A stretch of 64,000 bases of DNA from Luteolibacter rhizosphaerae. GTDB taxonomy: Bacteria; Verrucomicrobiota; Verrucomicrobiia; Verrucomicrobiales; Akkermansiaceae. This document shows positions 32,136 to 42,118 of this stretch, one piece after another. The DNA lies in the NCBI RefSeq assembly GCF_025950095.1, contig NZ_JAPDDR010000007.1, forward strand, positions 62,001 through 126,000, written 5' to 3'. Below the pieces are notes generated by a model. It ran no database searches and had not been told where the DNA came from. It saw nothing but the letters and a program-made list of their open reading frames with translations. Numbering within the stretch: position 1 is the first letter of the stretch; each line of letters opens with the position of its first letter. The translations under genes and the position numbers were made by a program.

Positions 32136-35100
32136 ATGTTGCTACACAAACTTCATTTGATTGAGCCGGAGAAGGCTACACGACGAACGCTTCGTTTGAA
32201 CGACGCTCTGATTGATCTACATCGTAGTGGGGAATTGCCCCCGCGCCGGCGTCGCGCCTCCCATTACGTCGCTCGTTTCATCATGGCGGCGGCCATTGCC
32301 TCGGCTTCGTCCCAAGCCGCGATCCTCATCGGGCTCGGTCCTGAAACCGCGCTCTATAACAGCGACGTGAAGGGCATCGTCGACGACGGCGGCACCGCCG
32401 GCAGCAAGTCGGGGATCCCCGTGCTGGGTACCACCGAGCACGCCCTTGGAGCCACCTTCAACATCACTTTCACCCCGACTTCCGCCGACCTCGAACGGGT
32501 GAACCCCAATACGGCGCGGTCGGTTCTGCTGATCGAGGTCGGCGGCACCTCCAACGGCATCGGCCTCTACCTGATCGATGGCGTGCCGACCTTGCTCTCG
32601 AAGCAGGGTTCGAACGATGTCACCATTCCGGCATCGCTAAGCGACACCACGCTCCCGGCGATCGCCGTGCAGAGCCCGATCGGCAAGCTGAATGCGGGCT
32701 CCACCTATTCCATATCGGCCTCTTGGGACCACATCAACACCATCGAGATCAAGGTCCAACCTCAGGGCGGATCTTCGATCACATCGCGCCACCTGATCTC
32801 CGGCACACCGGGCAACTGGTCGGGCAACGATACCCTGTCGGTGAAGACCATCAGCAACACCGGCTCGGTGGGCGGTCTCGCCGGCAATGACGCGGCCAAC
32901 CAACTGGGTGCACCCTTCGACGTTCACAACGCCTTCAGCTTCACGGGCAACGTGAGCCAGGCACTGTTCTGGAATGCCTCCGCGGTCACGCCGCCAGTGC
33001 ATTCCGCACCGGAGGTCCTGGGCTTCGAGGTGACCACGCTGCCATCCACCGGTCAGCTCCGCTTGCACTGGCGGGTGACGGAGGGTGGAGCTCCGGCCGC
33101 AACCACGATCGAGATCAAAGCGGGCGGAACGACAATCCATAGCCCTACCACCCTTCAAGGGTTCTTTGATCTCCCGGCCGGTTCCGAGACCGCGTTCACC
33201 CTGAGCGCGACCAACGCCACGGGTACCACCGAGCAAAGCCGCAATCTGGCGGCTGAATCCGCCTTCACCGCGGCCGTTCGCGCGGATCTTCCGGAAGCTT
33301 GGTATCGCTTCAATGATGCGAGCGGTTCGCTCCTGATCGCGGACTCCGCCGAGAACGTCGCGCCGCACACCGGCCAGACCTTCGGCCAATCCGTCAGCGG
33401 CAGCACCGGCTTCCTCGATGGCGCCGCTCTCTTCGATGGCGGCAGCGGCGTGATCCTGACGCCTTCCATTCTCGACCCCGGCACGCTGGACTCCGGCTTC
33501 ACGATCGAGGCGATCGTGAGGCGGGCTCCCGGCGTGGTGGGCGGGAATCCCGTCATCGTCGGCCAACGCGGCAGCACGGGCCGCATTCACCTTGCCTCGA
33601 CTGCCGATGGCAGGATCCTCACCGACCTCGCCGGCGGCCAGAACAAGGTCGCCGACGGCACCTTGAACGACGACTCATGGGCTCACCTTGCGGTCGTGGT
33701 GGATGCCCTGCACACGGAGATCCGCTGGTATGTGGACGGCGTGCAAGTCGGCACCAGCGCCGATGGCCTCAACCCGGACGGCACGACCTTCGATCCCAAC
33801 CTGGTCCTCGAATCGGCCACCGGCGATTGGATCATCGGCGTGGGCAAGGCGCTCGCCGGCAACCACTGGAAAGGCCACATCGACGAGATCGCGATCTACC
33901 GCAGCGTCCTGGATGATCCGAATGGTGACAACGACAAGGCCGACTCGCGCATTCCCGCGCACCGCAACGCGTGGTGGGATGAAACCTCCGGCCTGCTGGA
34001 GTTCAACGCATCCAAGACCACGGTCAGTTCCGGAGACCCGGTGAACCTGCTGGCCCGGGTGGGCAGCGACATCACCGCCGTGAGCATCGATAACGGGGTG
34101 GGAAGCGTGCCGATCGTCAATGGCCGCGCCTCCGTCACGATCAACCCCTCGGTCAGCGCCACCTATCAGGTCACGGCGACCGGCCCGGGTGGCAATAGCA
34201 CCCGCAGCATCGCGATCACCGCGCTGCAATACCAAGCGCCGATCGTGAAGGGCTTCCAAGTGACCAAGCTCGGCACGCCAGGTCAGGTCCGGGTCCACTG
34301 GAAAGTCTCCGAAGGCGAAGCCCCGAACCCGACCAGCCTGGTCTTCAAGGCCGGAACGACGGAGCTTCATACGACAACCACGCTCCAAGGCTTCGCCGAT
34401 GTGGATGCGGGCACTGCGACCAGCTTCACGCTAAGCTCGACCAATGCCACGGGCACCACCGAGGTGACCGACGACCTGGATGCGGAGAACGACTTCTCGG
34501 CTGCCGTGCGTCAAGACGCTCCGATCGCGTGGTTCCGCTTCAACGATGCTGCCGGTGTGGAACTGTTCGTGGACTCCGCGGACAACGTCGCGCCCCACAA
34601 CGGGAACAAGAGCGGCTCGCCCGTCAGCGGCGTGGAGGGCGTGGTGGACGGCGCGATCTCCCTCGACGCGAACGGTGCAGTGGTGAGCGATCACATCCTC
34701 AACCCCGCCCAACTCGATCCCGGCTTCACCATCGAAAGCGTGGTGCGCAAGGACGTGGCGATCAATGCCGCGAACCGCGCGATCGTCAGCCAGGGCGACC
34801 TGAACGGCACCGGCCGCGTGCTCCTCGGAGTATCCGATGACAAGGGCATTCCGCGCACCTACCTCGGAGGCACCCACAAGGATGCCGACGTGGGACTCGG
34901 TGCTGAAGTCTGGGCCCACCTCGTGGTGGTGGTCGACGCTCTCAACACTGAAGTGCGCTGGTATCTGGATGGCGAGCTGATCGGCACGACCGAAGACGGA
35001 TTGAATCCCGACGGCTCAACCTTCGACCCGAACTTCATCTTCGAAGCCTCCGAAGGTGTCTGGAACATCGGTGCCCAGAAGACCCTGACCAACGACCGCT

Positions 35101-35687
35101 GGCGCGGCGAGATCGACGAAGTGGTGATCTACAACACCCTGCTCGACGATCCCGATGCCGACGGAGACACCGCGGACTCCCGCATCCCCGCTCACCGCTC
35201 GGCCTGGTGGAGCCAGACCTCCGGCGTGATCCAGCTCAGCAGCGCGGCATCCACGATCGCCCAAGGCGAATCGACCGAGCTGACCATCAAAGTCGGACCG
35301 GACATCACCTCGGTCAGCATCGACAACGGCATCGGCAACGTCCCGCTGGTGAACGGCAACGCCTTGATCACCCTGAATCCAACGGTCACGACGACCTACA
35401 CGATCACCTTGACCGGTCCCGGCGGCACCTTCACCCGGACCATCACGATCACCGTGGCGACCCAACCCCTGGTCGTGAGTGGCACCCTGCTGCAAGGCGG
35501 CAACCTGGTAATCAGTTTCAGCGGTGCTCCCTCCACGACTTTCGATGTGAGAGGCACCTCCGATCCATCCACCGGCTTCAGCGAGCCCTTCGGCACTGTC
35601 ACCACGGATGCCAACGGCATCGGCACCGCGACAATCGCCGTTCCGCAGGGCAGCCCGAAGAAGTTCTTCAGGATCCAGGACCAGTAA
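32136..35687 (+). CDS. Large secreted LamG protein with two tandem modules
   Basis: An 1183-residue protein. From the ATG at 32136 there is a long charged N-terminal stretch of ~46 residues ending in LPPRRRRASHYVARF, then a hydrophobic signal core (MAAAIASASSQAA), so the signal region is unusually extended; an internal ATG (codon 50) is possible. After a beta-rich domain of ~230 residues come two similar modules of ~400 residues (about 292-698 and 701-1108). Each has a short Ig-like piece, a LamG domain with AWYRFNDA or AWFRFNDA, and an end with DSRIPAHRNAWW or DSRIPAHRSAWW, then a beta domain. The C-terminus ends FFRIQDQ. It is likely a surface or extracellular glycan-binding protein. Confidence 0.82.
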   Translation: MLLHKLHLIEPEKATRRTLRLNDALIDLHRSGELPPRRRRASHYVARFIMAAAIASASSQAAILIGLGPETALYNSDVKGIVDDGGTAGSKSGIPVLGTTEHALGATFNITFTPTSADLERVNPNTARSVLLIEVGGTSNGIGLYLIDGVPTLLSKQGSNDVTIPASLSDTTLPAIAVQSPIGKLNAGSTYSISASWDHINTIEIKVQPQGGSSITSRHLISGTPGNWSGNDTLSVKTISNTGSVGGLAGNDAANQLGAPFDVHNAFSFTGNVSQALFWNASAVTPPVHSAPEVLGFEVTTLPSTGQLRLHWRVTEGGAPAATTIEIKAGGTTIHSPTTLQGFFDLPAGSETAFTLSATNATGTTEQSRNLAAESAFTAAVRADLPEAWYRFNDASGSLLIADSAENVAPHTGQTFGQSVSGSTGFLDGAALFDGGSGVILTPSILDPGTLDSGFTIEAIVRRAPGVVGGNPVIVGQRGSTGRIHLASTADGRILTDLAGGQNKVADGTLNDDSWAHLAVVVDALHTEIRWYVDGVQVGTSADGLNPDGTTFDPNLVLESATGDWIIGVGKALAGNHWKGHIDEIAIYRSVLDDPNGDNDKADSRIPAHRNAWWDETSGLLEFNASKTTVSSGDPVNLLARVGSDITAVSIDNGVGSVPIVNGRASVTINPSVSATYQVTATGPGGNSTRSIAITALQYQAPIVKGFQVTKLGTPGQVRVHWKVSEGEAPNPTSLVFKAGTTELHTTTTLQGFADVDAGTATSFTLSSTNATGTTEVTDDLDAENDFSAAVRQDAPIAWFRFNDAAGVELFVDSADNVAPHNGNKSGSPVSGVEGVVDGAISLDANGAVVSDHILNPAQLDPGFTIESVVRKDVAINAANRAIVSQGDLNGTGRVLLGVSDDKGIPRTYLGGTHKDADVGLGAEVWAHLVVVVDALNTEVRWYLDGELIGTTEDGLNPDGSTFDPNFIFEASEGVWNIGAQKTLTNDRWRGEIDEVVIYNTLLDDPDADGDTADSRIPAHRSAWWSQTSGVIQLSSAASTIAQGESTELTIKVGPDITSVSIDNGIGNVPLVNGNALITLNPTVTTTYTITLTGPGGTFTRTITITVATQPLVVSGTLLQGGNLVISFSGAPSTTFDVRGTSDPSTGFSEPFGTVTTDANGIGTATIAVPQGSPKKFFRIQDQ

Positions 35688-35822
35688 TCCCCTCAAGGCC
35701 GGGGCGGCAGGATTCACCCCTCCCGCCCCGGCGATGCGGACGACCCAGCAACTGCAGATCCCGAATACCAGATCTCTAGTAATTCAAGCGCGGCGGGCAG
35801 CGATGCCCGCCCCAATCGAAAG

Positions 35823-38800
35823 ATGAAAGACGTAAGAACAATCAAGCGGCGGCAGCGGCACCCGGCAGGCTTTGCGCTGGTGGTCGCACTGAGCCTGCTG
35901 GTGCTGCTGCTGGTGCTTGCGTTCGGTTTGCTTTCTCTCTCCGCCGTGAGCTTGAGGTCCAGCTCGCGGGACGCCTCGCTGCAACAGGCGAAGTCCAACG
36001 CCAGGCTCGCCCTGCAGCTTGCGATCGGCGAGCTGCAGTCGCTGGCGGGACCCGATCAACGCGTGACCGCCCCGGCAGCGATCCGCAGCGAAGCAGGGCA
36101 GAATCGCCTCACGGGAGTATGGGAAGGTTGGCGATGGAACGGCGAAGGCAGCACGCCGAACTGGGACAAGGAAAAGTCCGACCGCTTCAAGGGCTGGCTA
36201 GTCTCGAACCCCGACCCCCGGAATACACGCAAAGAAGAGTTCGCCGCGGGTGAAGGCAATGGTGCCCCGATCAAGTTGGTGGATGCCACCAAGCAGGACG
36301 ACAAGGCCGTGCAAGCCGCCGCGGTTCCCAGCAGGAATAAGCAAGGACGCTTCGCTTGGGCGGTATTCGATGAATCCCAGAAAGCCTCCATCTCGGTCGG
36401 CAACGAGAAGCCTGAGACCTTTGCGACCGCCTACGATCGCTCGGGGGCAGCCGGAACCTACGGCTTCGAGGCAGTGAAAGCAGCCGACTGGAGCGCGCTG
36501 GCAGATGAAAAGACCGAGCACGAGAAACTGCTGAGCACCGGCCAGGCACGCCTCGCGGGACTCACTCCGGAAAATCTGAACTTCCACGACCTCACCAGCA
36601 ACAGCCGCGCCGTCCTTAGCAATGCCGCCGAGGGCGGCCTCGCCAGCGATCTCTCGCGCCTCTTCGCGAACACCGCCTTGCCGACCGACTTCTCCACGCG
36701 CTTCCTCTACTCGGACACGAACTCGCCGCTGGTCGGCCTGCCCTCCCGCTTCAGCGGTGCGAACCCACTCCCCAGCCCCGATCCCGCCTGGGCGCTCCTC
36801 CACTCGCACTACCGCTCCTACAGCAAGCTCGTCGGTGGCAGCTCGCCCTATCTCGATGCCACGGTCACCTCGGTGACGGCGCGTCCCACTGCCGCCACCG
36901 CAGGAAGCCAGCTCCTCCGCCACAAGGCCTTCACCGAGCAGCAACTCGCACCCGTTGTCGCGAAGGCCCAGTTCGTCTTCAGCCTGGCCTTCGGCTATCA
37001 GCCGGACACCTTGCCGAACATGTGGTCCGAGGGCAGTGCCCGCAAGGAACCGCAGCAGATCCGCGACGAGTACATCACCTGGCTCGTCATTGATCCCGTC
37101 ATCACGCTCTGGAATCCCTACAACGTGCCGCTCCGCTTCACCGGAGCCCGTGTGGAGCTCTACCGCATCCCGCTCGCCTACCGCATCTACAAGAACGGCC
37201 AGCTTATCAACGCGGAGTATACCAAGCTCACCAACGCCCACACGGTGGAGGACTTCAAGACCCGCGAAGCACGCTTCTACCGCCTCAACATGCTGCCGGA
37301 GGATGGCGCCACCGATCGCGTGCTGGCCCCGGGTGAACATGTCGTCTTCACCGCGCACAACCACCGCATGCACGGCAGCCACGGCTACAACATCAACGGC
37401 GTGGACATGCGCCCGGGCTTCCATCCGCCCGCAGGCAATGCCAGCGACGAGGCCGTCGGCGGCGTCACCACCCAGAACATCTTCGTCAATTCGAACGGTG
37501 TCTCTTCCGGCAAGGACTACGGCAAGACCGTGCGCACCATCGCGGTGAAAGCCGGCGACCAGATCCAGATCGAGGTGAAGCCGGAACGCGCCGGTATCGA
37601 CGACTTCAAGGAAGCGGGCGGCAAGGAGATCACCGGCTTCATGAAGTACTATCTCGGCGGTGGCAATGTGACCCGCCTGCTCGGCGGCATCGAACTCGAC
37701 TACGGTGATCGCGAGAAGGAACTCCTGCCACACTACCCGCCGGAGGACCTTCCCACCATCGTGGTCAGTTCGGACATCCCAAAGGGAAGCACCGGAGGAC
37801 TGAACGCCGCCCGCCATGCCTTGCGCTTCAAGGAGCCTTTCCTGATCGCCACCTTCCAGGAGAAGACCGAGCGCGATTCCCGCTTCCCGTCCCGCTCCTG
37901 GATCGGCAATGCCCCGGTGAACCACTACTCTAGCGCGGGCCTCGACCAGACCGAGGGCTTCGAGAATCACCAGTACGAGTTCAAGTGGGAACCGATGATC
38001 GACTGGCCGCCTAACAGCCCGACCATCGAGATCAGCAATACCAACAACCGCGGCTACGGCGGCCCCGGCATCTACGCCCAGAGTGGCGCGGAGCTCGCCA
38101 CTTTCGCCAGCATCCCGCTCGCTCCGGCTCACTCGCTCGCACAGCTCCGCCATGCACCCTTGAATGCTGGCGGACAGCTCCCTCTCACCGCCCAGGTGCT
38201 GGCAAACTCATTCGAGCCCCCCTTGCTCGGCACCGACAAGGTCCGCGCGGATGCGGGCAGTCGTGTCTACCTCGATCACTCCTACCTCGCGAACAACGCC
38301 CTCTTCGACCGTTACTTCCTCTCCAGCGCCGCGGATCACCCCTCCCTGCCGGGAAAGCAGGAGCGCAAGGCGAAGGACCTCTTGGAAGACTTCTTCACCG
38401 AGGGCAAGGCCCTGCCTAACAGCCGCTTCATCCCCCACACCGGCGGGCAGGATGCCGGGGAACTGGCCAAGCATCTCGAGTCTTCCGCGGATGCCTACCG
38501 CGAGATCGGTGCTCACCTTCTCATCGACGCGCCCTTCAACGTCAATTCCACCCGGGTGGCCGCCTGGCAGGCCTTCCTTGCCTCGAACTTCGGAGCCCCC
38601 GCTCCCCTATTGGAGAACGGCTCGCTCAAGGCCCATGAGGGCGACGGCGTGCCGGTGCTGCGCCAGTCCCACGTGGTCGCCGGCGACTTCGAATCCGGTA
38701 GCGGCCCGATGGGCACCGATCACGCAAAGTGGAATGGCTACCGCCGTCTGAGCGCCTCCCAGATCGAGCAACTGGCGGAGGAGATCGTGGCCGAGGTGAA

Positions 38801-39239
38801 GAAGCGCGGCCCCTTCCAGTCCGTCGCGGAGTTCGTGAACCGCCGCCCCGGTGACTCCGAACTTGGCAAGAAGGGCGCCTTGGAAGCCGCGATCGAACGC
38901 TCCGGCCTCAACGGATCGGTGCTCGATTCCAACCACGCCTTGGCCGATGGCAGCAATACCGCCGACGGCGCTCCCGGCGTCATCAACCAAGCCGACCTCC
39001 TCACCCCGCTGGCCCCTCAGTTGGTCGCCCGTGGCGATACCTTCCGCGTGCGCGCCTACGGCGAATCCGAGGACCGCGCGGCAAAGGTTTGGGCGGAGGC
39101 CGTGGTGCAACGCGAACCCGAGTTCATCGATGGCACCGACAAGCCGGAGGCCGCCGAACTGGAATCCGCCGTGAATCAGCGCTTCGGCCGCCGCTTCGAA
39201 GTCGTTTCCTTCCGCTGGCTCAAGGAGAGCGAGCTCTGA
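35823..39239 (+). CDS. Verru_Chthon cassette protein A-like, pilin-type N-terminus
   Basis: A 1138-residue protein with a prepilin-like N-terminus: basic leader MKDVRTIKRRQRHPAGFALV followed by a long hydrophobic helix (VALSLLVLLLVLAFGLLSL) and a helix with SNARLALQLAIGELQ. This fits the Verru_Chthon cassette A family, large proteins with class III-like or pilin-like N-termini known mainly from Verrucomicrobia. The remaining ~1050 residues have no other recognised domain. The usual partner genes B, C and D are not next to it. Instead it is followed closely (38 bp) by a secreted 231-residue protein and then a sulfatase. It may be a surface assembly component; function is unknown. Confidence 0.75.
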   Translation: MKDVRTIKRRQRHPAGFALVVALSLLVLLLVLAFGLLSLSAVSLRSSSRDASLQQAKSNARLALQLAIGELQSLAGPDQRVTAPAAIRSEAGQNRLTGVWEGWRWNGEGSTPNWDKEKSDRFKGWLVSNPDPRNTRKEEFAAGEGNGAPIKLVDATKQDDKAVQAAAVPSRNKQGRFAWAVFDESQKASISVGNEKPETFATAYDRSGAAGTYGFEAVKAADWSALADEKTEHEKLLSTGQARLAGLTPENLNFHDLTSNSRAVLSNAAEGGLASDLSRLFANTALPTDFSTRFLYSDTNSPLVGLPSRFSGANPLPSPDPAWALLHSHYRSYSKLVGGSSPYLDATVTSVTARPTAATAGSQLLRHKAFTEQQLAPVVAKAQFVFSLAFGYQPDTLPNMWSEGSARKEPQQIRDEYITWLVIDPVITLWNPYNVPLRFTGARVELYRIPLAYRIYKNGQLINAEYTKLTNAHTVEDFKTREARFYRLNMLPEDGATDRVLAPGEHVVFTAHNHRMHGSHGYNINGVDMRPGFHPPAGNASDEAVGGVTTQNIFVNSNGVSSGKDYGKTVRTIAVKAGDQIQIEVKPERAGIDDFKEAGGKEITGFMKYYLGGGNVTRLLGGIELDYGDREKELLPHYPPEDLPTIVVSSDIPKGSTGGLNAARHALRFKEPFLIATFQEKTERDSRFPSRSWIGNAPVNHYSSAGLDQTEGFENHQYEFKWEPMIDWPPNSPTIEISNTNNRGYGGPGIYAQSGAELATFASIPLAPAHSLAQLRHAPLNAGGQLPLTAQVLANSFEPPLLGTDKVRADAGSRVYLDHSYLANNALFDRYFLSSAADHPSLPGKQERKAKDLLEDFFTEGKALPNSRFIPHTGGQDAGELAKHLESSADAYREIGAHLLIDAPFNVNSTRVAAWQAFLASNFGAPAPLLENGSLKAHEGDGVPVLRQSHVVAGDFESGSGPMGTDHAKWNGYRRLSASQIEQLAEEIVAEVKKRGPFQSVAEFVNRRPGDSELGKKGALEAAIERSGLNGSVLDSNHALADGSNTADGAPGVINQADLLTPLAPQLVARGDTFRVRAYGESEDRAAKVWAEAVVQREPEFIDGTDKPEAAELESAVNQRFGRRFEVVSFRWLKESEL

Positions 39240-39277
39240 GACCTGCCTCACTAACAGCAATTTTCCCAACCACACAC

Positions 39278-39973
39278 ATGAAGATGAAGACACTGACAGC
39301 GATCCTTGCCCTTGCCACGCCCTTCGCGGCCATGGCGGAAGAAAGAACGGTGGAAGCTTCCTTCTACTGCTTCAAGTATGCGCCGGGCGCGGAAACCATC
39401 CAGGTCACGGATGGCCAGAGCGAGAAGGCCCTGCGCCTCTCCACGGCGAACATCATCGGCGCGGTCCCGCTGAAAGTGAAGGACGATGAAGCCGTCATCC
39501 AAGGTGGCGACAAGGCATCCCCCGCTGCCCGGGTGAAGATCCCGAAGCGCTTCAACAAGGCCCTTGTCGTGCTCGTGCCTGCACCTTCCGGCAGCGCCGA
39601 GAAGTATCGCGCCTTTGCCATCGACTTCGGCAGGGACCGTTTCCGCCCGGGCACCTACCGCATGGTGAATATCTCGAAGAAAGCCGTGCGCGGCGCGATC
39701 GGGAAGAGCTATGCCGAAGTGAAATCGGGCGATACCGCCGACATCGAACTTCAGGGCGATGAAGGCGCAACCCAAGGCGTGAAGTTCGAGTTCCATGAAG
39801 GAGGCAAGTGGAACCGGCTGACCGAGACCCGCGCCGCGGTGCGCCGTGACCGCCGCTGGCTGGTGCTCGTGCACGAGGATCCGGTGACACAGCGCATGAA
39901 CCTCCGCAGCATTCCCGACCGGGAGATCCGGCCGACGCCGCCTCCGGTCACGACCGCCGCGCTGGCCGAATGA
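39278..39973 (+). CDS. Secreted protein of unknown function
   Basis: A 231-residue protein with a signal peptide MKMKTLTAILALATPFAAMA. The mature part begins ERTVEASFYCFKYAPGAETI and is beta-rich with regular charge, ending in a Pro-rich tail. I recognise no domain. It sits 38 bp after the Verru_Chthon-A-like gene and 31 bp before the sulfatase in the same direction, so it is probably co-transcribed with both. The pairing of a pilin-type protein with a small exported protein suggests a helper or accessory subunit, but that is only an inference from position. Confidence 0.72.
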   Translation: MKMKTLTAILALATPFAAMAEERTVEASFYCFKYAPGAETIQVTDGQSEKALRLSTANIIGAVPLKVKDDEAVIQGGDKASPAARVKIPKRFNKALVVLVPAPSGSAEKYRAFAIDFGRDRFRPGTYRMVNISKKAVRGAIGKSYAEVKSGDTADIELQGDEGATQGVKFEFHEGGKWNRLTETRAAVRRDRRWLVLVHEDPVTQRMNLRSIPDREIRPTPPPVTTAALAE

Positions 39974-40004
39974 TCCCACTACCTTACTCAAACCAAGATC
40001 TGAC

Positions 40005-41861
40005 ATGAAGACCTCTTACGCACTCCTCGGCCTCCTCGCTTCCTTGGCAATTCCCGCTCATGCGGAACGCAAGCCGAACATCCTGGTGATCGTCGCGGAC
40101 GACCTCGGCTGGGGAGAACTGACCTCCCAAGGCATTGCCAAGGATATCCCGACACCGAACATCGATAGCATCTCCCGGAACGGCATCCGCTTCACCAACG
40201 GCTACGTGAGCGGCCCCTATTGCAGCCCCACCCGCGCCGGCCTGCTCACGGGGCGCTACCAGCAGCGGTTCGGCCATGAGTTCAACCCCGGGCCGCCGAC
40301 CGAGGCGAACCAAGCTGTTGGACTCTCACTGCAGGAGACCACCATCGGGGATCGCCTGAAGTCCGCAGGCTATGCCACGGGATGGTTCGGCAAGTCGCAT
40401 CTGGGCAATGCTCCCGAGTTCCATCCGCAGAAGCGCGGCTTCGATGAGTTCTACGGCTTCCTCGGCGGCGCGCACAGCTATGTGGATCCGGGCCAAGGCG
40501 TGAATGCCGTGCTGAAGGGCACGGAGCCGGTGAAGGATCCGGGCTATCTGACCGAGGCCTTCGCCCGCGAAGCGGCATCCTTCATCGAACGGAAGAAGGA
40601 CGAGCAATGGTTCGTCTACCTGCCCTTCAATGCCGTGCACGCTCCGCTCGAAACGCTGGAGAAGTACGAGAGCCGCTTCAGCTCCATCCAGGACACGAAG
40701 CGCCGGAAGTTCGCGGGTCTCCTCTCCGCTTTGGATGATTCGGTCGGCACCGTCCTGAATAAGGTCCGCGAACTGAATCTGGAGGAGGATACCCTGATCT
40801 ACTTCTTCAGCGACAATGGCGGCCCGACACCCTCGATCACGTCCGGCAACGGACCGCTCAAGGGCTACAAATCACAGACCTCTGAAGGCGGCATTCGCGT
40901 GCCCTTCTCCGTGCAGTGGAAGGGCACGATTCCGGCGGGCAAGACTGAAGATCGCCCGGTGATCCAGCTCGACGTGCTGCCCACCAGCCTGGCCGCGGCC
41001 GGCGTGGAGGCAGATCCCGCATGGAAGCTGGATGGCGTCAACCTGCTCCCCTACCTGAAGGGCGAGAAGACCGAAGCCCCTCACGATGCGCTCTACTGGC
41101 GCTTCGGCCAGCAGCTCGCCGTCCGCAAGGGCGATTGGAAGCTGGTCAAATCGGTGGCCGATGGCAATGCCCGCGGCGGTGCCGGCAAGGCCAGCGTCGA
41201 GGAAGCGAAGCTCTACAACCTGAAGGACGATATCGGGGAAAAGAACGATCTCGCTGCCGCTAACCCGGATAAGGTGAAGGAGCTCACCGAGCTCTGGAAC
41301 CAATGGAACAGCAGCTTGGTCGATCCCAAATGGCACCCGAACGGTCCTCGCCGGGGCAACCGCAACAACAACTCCGGCAGCGAGGTCACCAGCAATGCCT
41401 CTCGCACCGGCCCGTGGAAATCCGGAGATGTCCTGAGCAGTGCCGACTCGCCCGATGTCGCGGGCAAGGCATTCACGGTGGCAGCGGAGATCGAGGCCGG
41501 GGACGCGCCCGCCGGCGTGGTGGTGGAGCAAGGCGGAGCGGCTCGTGGCTATGCTCTCCACGTCACGGAGGGCAAGCTCGCCTTCTCCGTGCGCGCCAGC
41601 GGTGATCTCAGCACCATCGCCTCCACCGAGGCACTCACTCCCGGACCCCACAAGTTGGAAGCCGTGGTCAGCGCCGCTGGCGAGGTGACCTTGAAAGTGG
41701 ATGGCAAGACCGTGGGCGAGGGCAAACTCCAGGGAGGAGTCGATCGCCGTCCCGGCGAAGGCCTCACGGTCGGCCACGGCGGTCGTACCGCAGTGACCGG
41801 GCGTGACGGCAACCGTGAATTCACCGGCAAGGTGAGCCAGGTCACGGTCAACGTTCTCTAG
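40005..41861 (+). CDS. Sulfatase with C-terminal LamG-like domain, exported
   Basis: A 618-residue protein with signal peptide MKTSYALLGLLASLAIPAHA. Metal ligands Asp32-Asp33 are in IVADDLGWG. The formylglycine motif is PYCSPTRAGLLTGR with Cys73. Further family motifs are GWFGKSHLG and FFSDNGGPTPS. After residue ~450, an Asn/Gly-rich linker leads to a ~150-residue beta domain containing YALHVTEGKLAFSVR and LKVDGKTVGEGKL, a LamG-type fold as found at the end of several Verrucomicrobia sulfatases. It should cleave sulfate esters of glycans, with the extra domain helping to bind substrate. It is the last gene of a probable three-gene group and is followed by a strong terminator. Confidence 0.93.
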   Translation: MKTSYALLGLLASLAIPAHAERKPNILVIVADDLGWGELTSQGIAKDIPTPNIDSISRNGIRFTNGYVSGPYCSPTRAGLLTGRYQQRFGHEFNPGPPTEANQAVGLSLQETTIGDRLKSAGYATGWFGKSHLGNAPEFHPQKRGFDEFYGFLGGAHSYVDPGQGVNAVLKGTEPVKDPGYLTEAFAREAASFIERKKDEQWFVYLPFNAVHAPLETLEKYESRFSSIQDTKRRKFAGLLSALDDSVGTVLNKVRELNLEEDTLIYFFSDNGGPTPSITSGNGPLKGYKSQTSEGGIRVPFSVQWKGTIPAGKTEDRPVIQLDVLPTSLAAAGVEADPAWKLDGVNLLPYLKGEKTEAPHDALYWRFGQQLAVRKGDWKLVKSVADGNARGGAGKASVEEAKLYNLKDDIGEKNDLAAANPDKVKELTELWNQWNSSLVDPKWHPNGPRRGNRNNNSGSEVTSNASRTGPWKSGDVLSSADSPDVAGKAFTVAAEIEAGDAPAGVVVEQGGAARGYALHVTEGKLAFSVRASGDLSTIASTEALTPGPHKLEAVVSAAGEVTLKVDGKTVGEGKLQGGVDRRPGEGLTVGHGGRTAVTGRDGNREFTGKVSQVTVNVL

Positions 41862-41884
41862 CTAGCATACACGGATGGTTGGCT

Positions 41885-41910
41885 GAAGGGGGCACTCACG
41901 TGCCCCCTTC
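41885..41910 (+). terminator. Hairpin terminator after the sulfatase
   Basis: GAAGGGGGCAC (41885-41895) pairs perfectly with GTGCCCCCTTC (41900-41910) across a 4-nt loop, 24 bp after the sulfatase stop codon. A long U run is lacking. Confidence 0.7.
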
Positions 41911-42118
41911 ACTCCCCTCCTGCTACCTCGATCTGATCTCTACGGGACGGCCATCGCCGCTCCTGCTGGAAGACCACGCGTCAACGCGAGCCGGTCCAGG
42001 ACTCCAATAGCTCTTTCCGCTCGGTGGCGGTTGAAGGGCACGGTCCGGGAAAATTCATCTCCACCCGGGTCGTGCCCACCTGCCGTGCTCTCGCGTTTAT
42101 CGATCCTCTTCCATCATC

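Noticed and set aside
36198-38153. 651-residue minus-strand frame
   Set aside because: Antisense to the Verru_Chthon-A-like gene, which has a convincing pilin-type start; no family features on the reverse.
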